Below are positions 1 to 8,249 of a DNA stretch of 64,000 bases, in pieces. The notes under the pieces are model-generated. The model ran no database searches and had not been told where the DNA came from. It worked only from the letters and a program-made list of their open reading frames with translations. Origin of the DNA: Hymenobacter canadensis. Its GTDB lineage: Bacteria; Bacteroidota; Bacteroidia; Cytophagales; Hymenobacteraceae. Location: NCBI RefSeq assembly GCF_027359925.1, contig NZ_CP114767.1, positions 3,038,001-3,102,000 of the forward strand, in the 5' to 3' direction. The position numbers and the translations under genes are program-made. Position 1 is the stretch's first letter. The number at the start of each line of letters is the position of its first letter.

Positions 1-1
1 A

Positions 2-469
2 AACGCCCTGCAGGACGAGCGCATGATCCTGAAGCTCTACGAAGCCAGCACGACCGGCGTGCGGGTGGAGCTGCTGATCCGCGGTATTTCGTGTTTGATT
101 CCGGGCCGCGTGGGGCAGAGCGAGAACATCACCCAGCGCGCCATCGTGGACCGCTACCTGGAGCACGCCCGCCTCTACGTGTTCGGCAACGGCGGCGACG
201 AAAAGCTCTACGTGGCTTCGTCCGACTGGATGGCCCGCAACCTCGACCGCCGCGTGGAAGTGGCTTTCCCTATTCTAGATCCTAAGCTGCGGACAGAAGT
301 GCGCCACATGCTGGACCTGCAGCGCCAAGACAGCGTGAAGTCGCGCGACTGGCAGAACAACTTCGTGGGGCCCACCACCGAGCCGGCCGCCAACGCCGCC
401 GCCGTGCGTGCCCAGTTTGATACCTACGCTTGGCTGAAGAAGAATAGCCGCCGACGCAAAACCGCATAG
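2..469 (+). CDS. ppk1: Polyphosphate kinase 1, C-terminal part (5' truncated by window edge)
   Basis: The last ~155 residues of PPK1, which polymerises the gamma-phosphate of ATP into polyphosphate. The frame is open from base 2, so the gene starts upstream of the window. Visible family signatures of the C-terminal domain are LLIRGISCLIPG, the stretch IVDRYLEHARLYVF followed by GNGGDEKLYVASSDWM, and RNLDRRVEVAFPI. The catalytic histidines lie upstream and cannot be checked. The basic tail KKNSRRRKTA ends the protein. A long palindrome starts 9 bp after the stop and may help end transcription. Family assignment is secure. Confidence 0.95.
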   Translation, partial: NALQDERMILKLYEASTTGVRVELLIRGISCLIPGRVGQSENITQRAIVDRYLEHARLYVFGNGGDEKLYVASSDWMARNLDRRVEVAFPILDPKLRTEVRHMLDLQRQDSVKSRDWQNNFVGPTTEPAANAAAVRAQFDTYAWLKKNSRRRKTA

Positions 470-477
470 CGTCATTT

Positions 478-583
478 AGCAACAGAACGTCTGGCAGAAC
501 GGAGCGAAGCATCTCGCTAGTGTGGTAAAAATTCCTGCACTAGCGAGATGCTTCGCTCCGTTCTGCTTAACGTTCTGCTGTCC
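478..583. repeat. Long imperfect palindrome, dispersed family member 1
   Basis: Two ~45-nt arms (about 478-522 and 538-583) are near-perfect inverted copies around a ~15-nt loop. The inner arm is GAACGGAGCGAAGCATCTCG followed by CTAGTG. Related arms recur at 4007, 15583, 16894, 18538, 45903, 46880, 47946 and 57202, so this is a dispersed element and not a gene-specific terminator. No ORF is credible inside it. Confidence 0.85.
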
Positions 584-635
584 CATCATAACGCCCGGCA
601 AACCCTCTCTTCACACGGAAGTAACACAGGAGCAG

Positions 636-643
636 TACCTTTG
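636..643 (+). promoter_or_regulatory. Bacteroidota-type -7 box upstream of DUF3850 gene
   Basis: TACCTTTG matches the Bacteroidota sigma-ABfr -7 consensus TAnnTTTG and lies 135 bp before the ATG at 778. No clear TTG at -33 was found, so the call is tentative. Confidence 0.35.
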
Positions 644-777
644 TGCTGCCCGCCGGCCTGCGCCGGCCCGCCCGCCCGCGGCAACCAACGCCGCGCGCAT
701 CAGGTAAAATACCCTGATAGTCAGCCCACGGCAGCTTGCCGGGGCGGTTCCTGTTCCACCCTTTGCACTTCCACACC

Positions 778-1110
778 ATGTTGTATTCGTCCTCTGTCAC
801 CCGTTTCGCTTCAGCCCTCACCCCTACCTTCCACGAACTGAAAGTCTGGCCCGCCTGCTTTGCCGCCGTCCTCGATGGCCGCAAGGCCTTCGACGTGCGC
901 TTCAATGACCGGGACTACCAGATCGGTGATGCCGTGCTACTGCGCGAGTACGAGCCCGAAAGTGAGCAGTTCAGCGGCCGAAGTACCGAGCGCTGGATCA
1001 GCTACCTGCTGCAGGGCGGCGCATTCGGCCTGGAAAACGGCTGGTGCGTGCTAGGCCTGGCCGAGCACCCGCCCCTGCCGGCCGGCGTCAGCGATACGCG
1101 CCTCTGGTAG
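778..1110 (+). CDS. DUF3850 / ASCH-like (PUA-fold) domain protein
   Basis: A 110-residue protein. The region HELKVWPACFAAVLDGRKAF, then DVRFNDRDYQIGDAVLLREY, followed by a GGAFGL-WCVLGL segment, is the DUF3850 signature, a small ASCH/PUA-like fold thought to bind RNA or nucleotides. The ATG at 778 is chosen over an upstream in-frame TTG at 736 because homology begins only at residue ~16. It is a single-gene unit with its own terminator at 1138-1168. Function beyond the fold is unknown. Confidence 0.8.
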   Translation: MLYSSSVTRFASALTPTFHELKVWPACFAAVLDGRKAFDVRFNDRDYQIGDAVLLREYEPESEQFSGRSTERWISYLLQGGAFGLENGWCVLGLAEHPPLPAGVSDTRLW

Positions 1111-1137
1111 CTACCTGCCACTTCCCCTCACCCATAT

Positions 1138-1168
1138 GCCCCAGCCCACCCGGTTGGGGCTTTTTTTT
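1138..1168 (+). terminator. Rho-independent terminator after DUF3850 gene
   Basis: GCCCCA (1138-1143) pairs with TGGGGC (1155-1160), followed by eight T residues. Confidence 0.8.
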
Positions 1169-1305
1169 GCCTCACCCTTTCCCCATTTCCTGCATCGGAA
1201 AGGCTGAATAACTAGGCCGCCAGCCGGCTGGTACCATCGGACCGGAGCCGAAGAGCGCGGGGCGAAATTCCGTGCTATCTTCCGTGCCGTTTTATTCTTG
1301 TCTCT

Positions 1306-1479
1306 ATGCCGTTTTCCTTATCCGCAGCGAAAAACCGCACCATCTGCTTTACCCAGAAGTGGCCAGGCGCAACCCAGGAGCAGGCAGAAGCCCTTGGCAT
1401 TGATTTATTCACTGGATCCGGTGCGACCTGCCGCCGGGTGGCCACCTGCGACGAGCCCGTGCAAAAGCGCTTCGGCTAG
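1306..1479 (+). CDS. Possible small protein, 57 aa, unknown
   Basis: An ATG at 1306 opens a 57-codon frame ending in TAG at 1479. The product begins MPFSLSAAKNRTICFTQKWP and contains EQAEALGIDLFTGSG and three cysteines in its second half. Composition is protein-like (balanced charge, acidic residues), unlike the Arg/Pro/Ser-rich overlapping frames. No family recognised. It occupies the otherwise empty interval 1169-1682; I see nothing else there. Confidence 0.4.
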   Translation: MPFSLSAAKNRTICFTQKWPGATQEQAEALGIDLFTGSGATCRRVATCDEPVQKRFG

Positions 1480-1682
1480 CCGGCATTTATTGCGCTGCTC
1501 ACTATGCCCCTGCCTTGGCAAAGCCAACCTTAGTAGGGCCATGGGCCTGCGTTACCGCCCGGCCCAACGAGTGGCAGCCGTCTGGAATTCCGCTTCAGCC
1601 AGTAATGACAGCAGCAAGCGCCCCGGCTGCCTGTGCCCCAAGGCCCGCCAAACTATCCACTATAACCACTCATTCCCCCCGC

Positions 1683-2117
1683 ATGTCGCTGCTTCCCACC
1701 ATCACCACCGAGGGCTATACAATACAGCATCGCCCCGATCTGCGCGTGCTGGTGCTGCGCTGGCTGCACCCCCAGACGCTGTACGAAACGCAGGAGTCTT
1801 ACCAGCAGCTGCTAACTCTGGCGCAGGAGTACGGCTGCCCCCGCTGGCTGCTGGATGGCCGCCGCGACGGCCCCCTGGACGTGTATACCACCCACTGGCT
1901 GGTTGGCCACTTCTTCCCTGAAGCCGTGCGCGCCCTGGCCCCGGCCCGGCTGTGCATGGCCGCGCTCAGCTCACAGGCCCGCCTGGAGCAGCTCCACACC
2001 GATGCCGCCGTGGCCCCGGCCGTGCAGCGGGCCCTGGCACCCGAGCAGCCCTACTCCACCAGCGTATTCCTGACCGAAGCCGAGGCCCTCGCCTGGCTCG
2101 CTGCTCAGCCCACATAA
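1683..2117 (+). CDS. STAS/SpoIIAA-like small protein, unknown function
   Basis: A 144-residue protein starting at ATG 1683. Upstream in-frame codons back to 1515 are low-complexity and excluded. The pattern LRVLVLRWLHPQ ... YQQLL ... PRWLLDGRRDGPLD ... WLVGHFFPEAVR resembles the SpoIIAA/STAS-like proteins that are numerous in Hymenobacter. The neighbouring minus-strand gene (2240-2692) shares WLL-D-x-R-x-GP and the following WL-x(3)-F/W-x-P-x-A spacing, so the two are paralogues arranged tail to tail. A role in sensing or partner binding is only inferred. Confidence 0.65.
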   Translation: MSLLPTITTEGYTIQHRPDLRVLVLRWLHPQTLYETQESYQQLLTLAQEYGCPRWLLDGRRDGPLDVYTTHWLVGHFFPEAVRALAPARLCMAALSSQARLEQLHTDAAVAPAVQRALAPEQPYSTSVFLTEAEALAWLAAQPT

Positions 2118-2239
2118 TCCGGGGCTTTTTGGAAACAGGAGGCGGGCGGCTATGTCCTGCCGCACCTCTGCAAAGCCGACGAACAAAATCAGGCCTTCTG
2201 GTGGCATAGTGGGCGGCATTCTGGCTGGCAGCTGCCGCG

Positions 2240-2692
2240 CTAAGCCGGCTGGCCGGCGCGCACGGCCCGCAGCCATTCCTCCGCCGATTCTACCGTGTCG
2301 AAGAACTGCAGGTGCAGCTGCTTGGTGAATGGATGGGTGGCTGACATGGCGGCTTCGCCGAGCAGGTCGTGGGGCTGCACTACGTGGGCAATGTAGCGCA
2401 TCCCCAACTGCATGGCCTGCGGGGCCCACACGCGGCGCAGCCACTCCACTGAGTCGAACCACGGGCCGGACAGGCGGCTGTTGTCGTTGAGCAGATACCG
2501 GTAGGACCGCTGCTGCATGGCATCCAGGATGTGAGTGGCCTCGTCGTAGGCCTCCTGCGGATCAATATAACCGAACCAGGTGGCGCGCAGTCTCGGCCTC
2601 TTCATAATCCAGCGTGCAGCTCCTAACGTCCGTCTGGTCGAGGTGTTGGGAAATGCGCATATGCATAACCTGAGAGTAGCGGAAGAATACAT
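2240..2692 (-). CDS. STAS/SpoIIAA-like paralogue, probable N-terminal frameshift
   Basis: The open frame gives 150 residues. From LRATWFGYIDPQEAYDEATH to the end it is a normal family member (YLLNDNSRLSGPW, WLRRVWAPQAM). The first ~30 residues in this frame are Cys/Arg/Ser-rich and unlike the family. The next frame, from ATG 2660 or 2666, gives MRISQHLDQTDVRSCTLDYE, whose TLDYE aligns with TIQHR of the paralogue at 1683. Removing one base near 2590-2600 would join the two frames as ...YEEAELRATWFG. Either the gene carries a 1-nt frameshift or translation starts at the internal ATG near 2605. Confidence 0.6.
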   Translation of the reverse strand: MYSSATLRLCICAFPNTSTRRTLGAARWIMKRPRLRATWFGYIDPQEAYDEATHILDAMQQRSYRYLLNDNSRLSGPWFDSVEWLRRVWAPQAMQLGMRYIAHVVQPHDLLGEAAMSATHPFTKQLHLQFFDTVESAEEWLRAVRAGQPA

Positions 2693-2833
2693 ATACTAAC
2701 GCAACATAATTGCCCTGAAGTTGCCGCTAGGCTAGGCGGGCTGCCGCACAAACAGACCGGCCGCCGCCCACCAGCGCCTGCCCGGGGCAGCAACGTTGGC
2801 AGGCGGCGGCCCGGTAGTAAAGGCGGCGCAGGC

Positions 2834-3946
2834 TTACTGCTTCTTCAGGAACTTACGCGGCGGCACGATGAACAGCTCCAGCGAGGCGTATGGCGCGCCG
2901 GCAAACTTGCTGTCGATGATTTTCTCGCGGTCGGCGTTGGTGCGGTCGAAGGCGTCGAAGGCGTAGTTGTAGCGGTAGCCGGCTTCGGCCCCGAACCAGA
3001 TGAAGTCGTAGATTTCCCGCTCCCAGCGGCCCCGGAACTTCACCTCGGTTTCGCGCAGCTCCAGTGTGCGCAGCGGCTGCTTGTCGGGCTGGTTCTGGCG
3101 CACCAGCGGGTTGTTCAGCTTCACGATATAGTTGAAGCCATCAACAGAGTAGCCAGCGAAGAACAGCGACTTGGGCGAGGCATTGTAGCGGGCCGTAATA
3201 CGGGCCGGGAACAGCGCCTCCACGCCCCAGCGGCTGTTGAAAGTGCGGTTGTAGAGCACGGCCGGGTAGATGCTCTGGCGCCCGAAGGTGTAGCCCAGCT
3301 GCAGGCCCACGCCCCACGAGAAATTGGGGCTGCGCTTCCAGCCGTACAAAAACTCCGACGACACCCGCAGGTAGTCGCTCACGCTCAGCGCCGAGGAGGT
3401 GTAGTCGCCGCTCAGCTCGCCCTTCACGCGGAAGATGTACCAGTTCACCTCGTTCACGGGCCGGATAACGGCCAGCTGAGTGCCTAGGGTCTTGAGGGCC
3501 TTATTTTCGATGTTGTCGTAGAGCTCGTAGCGGGTGGGCGTGCTGCGGAACTGGAACTCCTCCCGCTCGTAGTTCACGCCCAGAATCAGCTTGAGGTGGG
3601 GGTGGTTGAGCATCGGGATATAGCCCTTGATAACCAGCCGGGCGTTCTTCTTGGCATCAGCTGAGAAGTCGCCCAGACCCACCACCTGCGCGTTGGACGT
3701 TATGCCGAAAGTAGGCATCCGCTCATAGTGAAAAATCAGGCCCTTGCTGGGGCCCATGCCCACCACCGAGGGCGTGGCAAACTCCTGCCGGTCGATGGCG
3801 CCGGCGGCAGTGGTGTCGCCGGGCGTGGCTGCCGGGCGCGGGAATACCGGCGTGGGCGAAGCAGGCGGGGTTTGCTGGGCCAGGGCCGGGGCCGCCGCCA
3901 GCAGCGCCAGCGCGGGCAGCGTACGGCGGATAGAAGACAGGAGCAT
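2834..3946 (-). CDS. DUF6268 family outer-membrane beta-barrel protein
   Basis: A 370-residue protein with a Sec signal peptide (MLLSSIRRTLPALALLAAAP, cleavage near ALAQ), a proline/threonine-rich linker to residue ~50, then alternating amphipathic strands such as ARLVIKGYIPML, HLKLILGVNYERE, FSWGVGLQLGYTFG and FIWFGAEAGYRYNY. This matches DUF6268 outer-membrane proteins of Bacteroidota. No substrate can be assigned. Translation starts at ATG 3946. It is the last gene before the palindrome at 4007 and has the same orientation as the large phosphoesterase upstream. Confidence 0.75.
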   Translation of the reverse strand: MLLSSIRRTLPALALLAAAPALAQQTPPASPTPVFPRPAATPGDTTAAGAIDRQEFATPSVVGMGPSKGLIFHYERMPTFGITSNAQVVGLGDFSADAKKNARLVIKGYIPMLNHPHLKLILGVNYEREEFQFRSTPTRYELYDNIENKALKTLGTQLAVIRPVNEVNWYIFRVKGELSGDYTSSALSVSDYLRVSSEFLYGWKRSPNFSWGVGLQLGYTFGRQSIYPAVLYNRTFNSRWGVEALFPARITARYNASPKSLFFAGYSVDGFNYIVKLNNPLVRQNQPDKQPLRTLELRETEVKFRGRWEREIYDFIWFGAEAGYRYNYAFDAFDRTNADREKIIDSKFAGAPYASLELFIVPPRKFLKKQ

Positions 3947-4006
3947 GAAAGCGAATAATTACGTGTGGTGGAGGTGGGGCAGTACGGGGGTTAACGGGGC
4001 CTGTGG

Positions 4007-4092
4007 GAAGTAGCGCAGCGCTTCCGCTTCGCGTTTCGCGGCTGACTTTCGTACGATGCCGTTCAACGAAACGCGAAGCGCCGCGCTACTTC
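4007..4092. repeat. Long imperfect palindrome, family member 2
   Basis: GAAGTAGCGCAGCGCTTCCG (left, to ~4038) is mirrored by ACGCGAAGCGCCGCGCTACT (right, ending 4092). Spacer ~28 nt. The arms are rich in CGAAGCG, as in the element at 27770. It lies between two co-oriented genes. Confidence 0.8.
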
Positions 4093-4102
4093 TCACTTCT
4101 GC

Positions 4103-7100
4103 CTAGAACAGGAAATCGAAGCCCACGAACACCAGGTTTTCTTCCCCTACAGAATAGGTGACATTGATGACGGCCTGCTTGAGCACGTCCACCCAAACGC
4201 CGCCACCGAAAGCGGTGTGGAAGGCCTTCACGCCGGTTTTCACGTCGTAGGGCGAGTACACGCGGGCAGCATCCGTGAGGCCCAGGATACCGAACTTGCC
4301 GGGCACGAGGTAGGCGTTGAACTCGAAGAGCTGCACGCGCACCTCGGCGTTGGCGAATACGGAGCTGCGGCCGGCATAGCGGGTGCGGCGGTAGCCGCGC
4401 AGGTTGGTGGTGCCGCCCAGCGTGTTGGCCTGGTAGAAGCGGTAGTCGCCGAAGTTGCGAGTACCCCCGATGCGGCCGGCCCACGTCAGCTGGAACGGGA
4501 AGTTAGGCGACAGGTAGAAGCGGAATTCCGAGCTGGCGCGGCCGTACTTGAGCTGCTCGGCGTTGAGCTGGTAGTTGTACTCGATGGCGTTGTACCAGCG
4601 CAAACCGATGCGGGGGTTTTTCGGCGACGAAGCAGCGTCGATGTTGAGGTAGGCGCGGCCACCGAGGTAGCGGTTCATCTGGAAATCAGAGCTGCGGATG
4701 CCGAGGCCGGCACCCTGCACACCATTGCCGTTGGCGTCGAGGCCATTAGCAATTTCGCTGCCGATGGGCAGGCGGCTCACCCGGAACTGGTCGTACTGCG
4801 GGCCCACACCAAACTTCATGAAGCTGAATACGTCGCGCTCCAGCACGGGGCTCACGTAGAGGCGCGAGAAACGCACCCGGTAAGTTTCGTTGATGTCGCG
4901 GTTGCGCACGCCACCCTCATCTGTATCCAGCAGGTTGCGCGAGTCGTTGCCTTCGCCGAAGTAGTTATAGAGCAACTGCGGGCCGTAGAGCTGGGCATTC
5001 ACGCGCAGGTCGTACTTGCCGATAACGTCTACGAAGTGGCCCAGGTAGCGCACGTTATAAGCCTGCTGCGAAGGCGAGTAGTTGGCGGCCAGGCTCTGCT
5101 CGGTAGAGTAGGGCTCTTTGCGGAAGCCGTATGTGCGGTACACGGCACCACCGCCCACAAACAGCCGGTCGTCGATGTTGTAGCCGAAATAAGCCGTCGG
5201 GCCGAAGTAGTTCAGCGTGTAGTCCTTGCGGTTGGAGCGGTTGTGCACATCGTAGCGGCTCACGTCGATGCCGGGCTCAGTGCGCAGGCGCGAGTCGCGG
5301 CCGGGCGTAATTACGTTGCCGGAATCGGCGTCGTAGATGTGGGTATAGCGGCGGAAACCGGCTACGTTCGAGCGGTCCGTGATGGAGTCCTTGCCGGTGC
5401 CGGCAATGATGCGCAGGCGCGGGCCGCTTTTCACGTCGCCCTTCACGTCGTAGATATCCTCACCCTCGAAGCCATAGAGGCGCAGCTCCTTGGTGACGTT
5501 GTTCTCAAAAGTGCGGTCGAACAGCACCTTGCTCAACTCGCCCTCCTTATTGATTTTCTGCACCGTCACGCGGGTTTTGTCGTCGGGGAGGCGTTCCACC
5601 ACAAACTTCTCCCGCTTCTTGGAGCCCTTTACTTCGGCCACCTTGTTGAGCATGGTGTAGTAATCGGCAGCCACTTCGGGCAGCAGGTCGCGGCGGTTTT
5701 TCAGTTTCCCGATGATTTCCTGGGCGTGCAGATCGTAGATCTGCTTGGGCCACCGCTCACGGAAGGCTTTCTCGATGACCTCATCGGTGAGGGACGCCTT
5801 CATTTCCTCGGCTTCCTTCACCCACTGCTCGCGGCTCACGGAGGCCAGATACACCCGGTCGTTGCTCAGGGCCGTCAGGTTGAGGCCTTTCCAGTCGGCG
5901 TAGTCGTTGCCGAAGTTCTGGAAGTTGCGGATGGCCCACTTGCGCGAGGCCAGGTATGGGAACAGGCCGTCGCCCTTGAAGAAGGCCACGTCCCGGTCTT
6001 CGGGCACGGCCGTGAACTTCCGGTCACCGTCCTTGTCTTTCTTCTCAGCCCAGCGCCACTGGTCTTCGTGCCGGTCCCAGTCGCCGATCCACATATCGAA
6101 GAGGCGCGAGCGGGCAAAGGCTTTTTCGTTGACGCGGTTGTCGTTGTCTTCCGTGATGCGCTCAAACACCCGGTCGGTGCCCACCAGGTTTTTGGCGTTG
6201 CCGAGCGAGGCCACGTTGCTCTGGTTTTCGTTGGCGTCTTCCTCAATAGCACCGGGCTTGTTGGAAAACTGCTCCAGGTACTGGCCTAGCAGCGGGTCCT
6301 GCGGAATAAAGCGCAGCTCGGGGTTGGTATGCAGGATGCCGGCCGCCGTAGCCAGCGGTGGCACCGGCAGCGACGAGAACGGGTGCTGGGCCGAAATCTG
6401 GTCCTGCAGAATGTCGGCGGCGGCACCGGAGCGCAGGGCTTCGGGCAGCACCGCCGAAGGGTCTTTGTTGAGGCTACGGATCGTGAACAGGCGGCCTTCC
6501 TCGTTGCGTACTTTCAGCGAGGCCGTCTGCTTGCCGCCGCCGATTTTATAGGGTGTCAGGCCGCCTTTCTCAGTGGCCAAGTCCAGCACCGGAAAGGTCA
6601 CGGGCGTGGCCCACTCCTGCCGGTAATGCTCGCCGAACAGAAACTTATGGAAGCTGCTGCGGTCGGCGTAGCGCGGGTTCACGGCCACCGTCACGGTGGA
6701 GTCGCGGAAGTCCGGGCGGGCCGTGGCGGGCGCGGCGGCCGGGCCGTTTTCGGCCACTACCGGCTGCGCGTACAGCGGCGTGCGGAACACCAGGCGGCCG
6801 GTTTCACCGGCTCCTTCCGGAATCCAGAACTCCACCCACGCCTGCCCGTCGTTGTAGTAGTTGACGCGGGCAAAGCCTTTTTCCTTGTCCGAGAAGTTGG
6901 CGTCGGCGTCGCGGCCGGCGCGCACGTGCTGGGTTTTGCAACCCGAGCCACTCACAATCTGGTGGTAGGTGGGCGCCTTGAAGTACTGCAGGTTGTGCTC
7001 GTGCCCGGCCGCGTACACGATGTTGGGGTGCTTGGCGAAAATATCTTCCAGCCCTTTCTTATACGCCTGGTAAAGCGGGTGCGGAATGTCCTGCGAGATT

Positions 7101-7996
7101 CCGCCGTATTTGCGCGCAAACGGATATACCGAGCCGATGATGGGCAGCGGCAGGAAGGCGTACTTATACACGATGCTCAGCGGGAACAAATGGTCACCGA
7201 GGGTGAAGAAGCCGCCGTGGATACCGTCGGACAGAATTGGGTGGTGGCCCACCACCATGATGTTCTTGTCCTTGTTCTGGTTGATGATGTCTTCGAGCTG
7301 GGTGAAGAAGTCCGTCTCGTTGGCCACGCCGCAGCCGCTGTTCGAGCCGTACGGCCGCTCACCTTCACCCTGCAGAAACCACTGCGAGTTGATGGCAATC
7401 AGCACCACGTTGTCCTGCAGGCGCACCTCAAACGGGCCGGGACAGGCGTCGCGCGGAATGAAAAAGTCGCCGGTGTAAGAAAACGCCGCCGAGTCGTTGG
7501 TCATAAAGTTCTCCACGAACCGCTGCTGGCGGTTCACCTGATCCACGGCCCCGACGCGACCCTGTTTCCAGTCGTGGTTGCCCGGTATCATGTACTTCTC
7601 GCCCTGGTAACCGCGCAGCACGTTTAGCTGGTCGATGATGCGGCGCTCCGACTCCTTGCGGTCGAAAGAGCCTTCCTCGGGCATGCCGTACTCGTAGATG
7701 TTGTCGCCGAGGTAGATGGCGGTGCTTTTCGAGCCGGCCGCCGTGATCTGCTTGCGCAGATAATTCAGCGAAGGCTCGCCGCCTTTATCCACCGCAATCG
7801 GCTTGCCCACGTCGCCAATCAGAAACACTGTGTAGCGGATGTTGGCGCTATCAGGTGGCGTGCTGGCTTCCCAGTTTTCCCCACCGTGGTTGTAGTTGGG
7901 GCGGGTAGGGTGCGGGGTTTGAACAGGTTTCTGTGCCCAGGCCGGAGCACTACACGCGGCCAGCAACAAGCCGCAGGAAATCAAAAAATGCTTCAT
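4103..7996 (-). CDS. Calcineurin-like phosphoesterase fused to C-terminal outer-membrane barrel
   Basis: A 1297-residue two-part protein. After a signal peptide (residues 1-22) the metallophosphoesterase signatures are GDVG (D62), GDNIY (D98), GNHDW (N140, H141), GHHPI and AGHEHN, as in purple-acid-phosphatase-like enzymes. The C-terminal ~450 residues are beta-strand-rich, with LRGYRRTRYAGRS and KFGILGLTDAARVYS typical of BamA/surface-antigen barrels, and end in ...VFVGFDFLF, a C-terminal aromatic expected of BAM substrates. A LAAC lipobox at residues 12-15 is an alternative, but the barrel makes simple Sec export likelier. The phosphatase probably works at the outer membrane on phosphoesters. 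The middle region (roughly 450-900) has no recognised domain. Confidence 0.85.
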   Translation of the reverse strand: MKHFLISCGLLLAACSAPAWAQKPVQTPHPTRPNYNHGGENWEASTPPDSANIRYTVFLIGDVGKPIAVDKGGEPSLNYLRKQITAAGSKSTAIYLGDNIYEYGMPEEGSFDRKESERRIIDQLNVLRGYQGEKYMIPGNHDWKQGRVGAVDQVNRQQRFVENFMTNDSAAFSYTGDFFIPRDACPGPFEVRLQDNVVLIAINSQWFLQGEGERPYGSNSGCGVANETDFFTQLEDIINQNKDKNIMVVGHHPILSDGIHGGFFTLGDHLFPLSIVYKYAFLPLPIIGSVYPFARKYGGISQDIPHPLYQAYKKGLEDIFAKHPNIVYAAGHEHNLQYFKAPTYHQIVSGSGCKTQHVRAGRDADANFSDKEKGFARVNYYNDGQAWVEFWIPEGAGETGRLVFRTPLYAQPVVAENGPAAAPATARPDFRDSTVTVAVNPRYADRSSFHKFLFGEHYRQEWATPVTFPVLDLATEKGGLTPYKIGGGKQTASLKVRNEEGRLFTIRSLNKDPSAVLPEALRSGAAADILQDQISAQHPFSSLPVPPLATAAGILHTNPELRFIPQDPLLGQYLEQFSNKPGAIEEDANENQSNVASLGNAKNLVGTDRVFERITEDNDNRVNEKAFARSRLFDMWIGDWDRHEDQWRWAEKKDKDGDRKFTAVPEDRDVAFFKGDGLFPYLASRKWAIRNFQNFGNDYADWKGLNLTALSNDRVYLASVSREQWVKEAEEMKASLTDEVIEKAFRERWPKQIYDLHAQEIIGKLKNRRDLLPEVAADYYTMLNKVAEVKGSKKREKFVVERLPDDKTRVTVQKINKEGELSKVLFDRTFENNVTKELRLYGFEGEDIYDVKGDVKSGPRLRIIAGTGKDSITDRSNVAGFRRYTHIYDADSGNVITPGRDSRLRTEPGIDVSRYDVHNRSNRKDYTLNYFGPTAYFGYNIDDRLFVGGGAVYRTYGFRKEPYSTEQSLAANYSPSQQAYNVRYLGHFVDVIGKYDLRVNAQLYGPQLLYNYFGEGNDSRNLLDTDEGGVRNRDINETYRVRFSRLYVSPVLERDVFSFMKFGVGPQYDQFRVSRLPIGSEIANGLDANGNGVQGAGLGIRSSDFQMNRYLGGRAYLNIDAASSPKNPRIGLRWYNAIEYNYQLNAEQLKYGRASSEFRFYLSPNFPFQLTWAGRIGGTRNFGDYRFYQANTLGGTTNLRGYRRTRYAGRSSVFANAEVRVQLFEFNAYLVPGKFGILGLTDAARVYSPYDVKTGVKAFHTAFGGGVWVDVLKQAVINVTYSVGEENLVFVGFDFLF

Positions 7997-8249
7997 AAAG
8001 AGCCAGTAGAGAGAAAGAGCAGGGGCGGGTTGCGGCCGGGAGCTGCAGTGCGCCGCTGGTAGTTAGCGGAAATACGAGTAACTTACCCAAACGGCTGCTG
8101 CAGTCCGGTCAGTTTATGTGGCCGGGTGCCTGCCGTACGAAAACTCTTGGTGTACGGTTGAGCCTCCTTCCAAAAACCCCATCGGCCGATTCGCGTTGAA
8201 AGGCGGTTGGGAGGCGGAATCCGTCCCTGTTGCACCTCTTTTTTCTTCC

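Noticed and set aside
4217..6289. A 690-codon plus-strand frame
   Set aside because: Antisense to the phosphoesterase gene. Its product is rich in Val, Ala, Glu and His with no domain, as expected of the complement of a GC-rich gene. Similar shadows at 19014-20879, 23095-24705, 55210-57096 and 57474-58745 were left out for the same reason.
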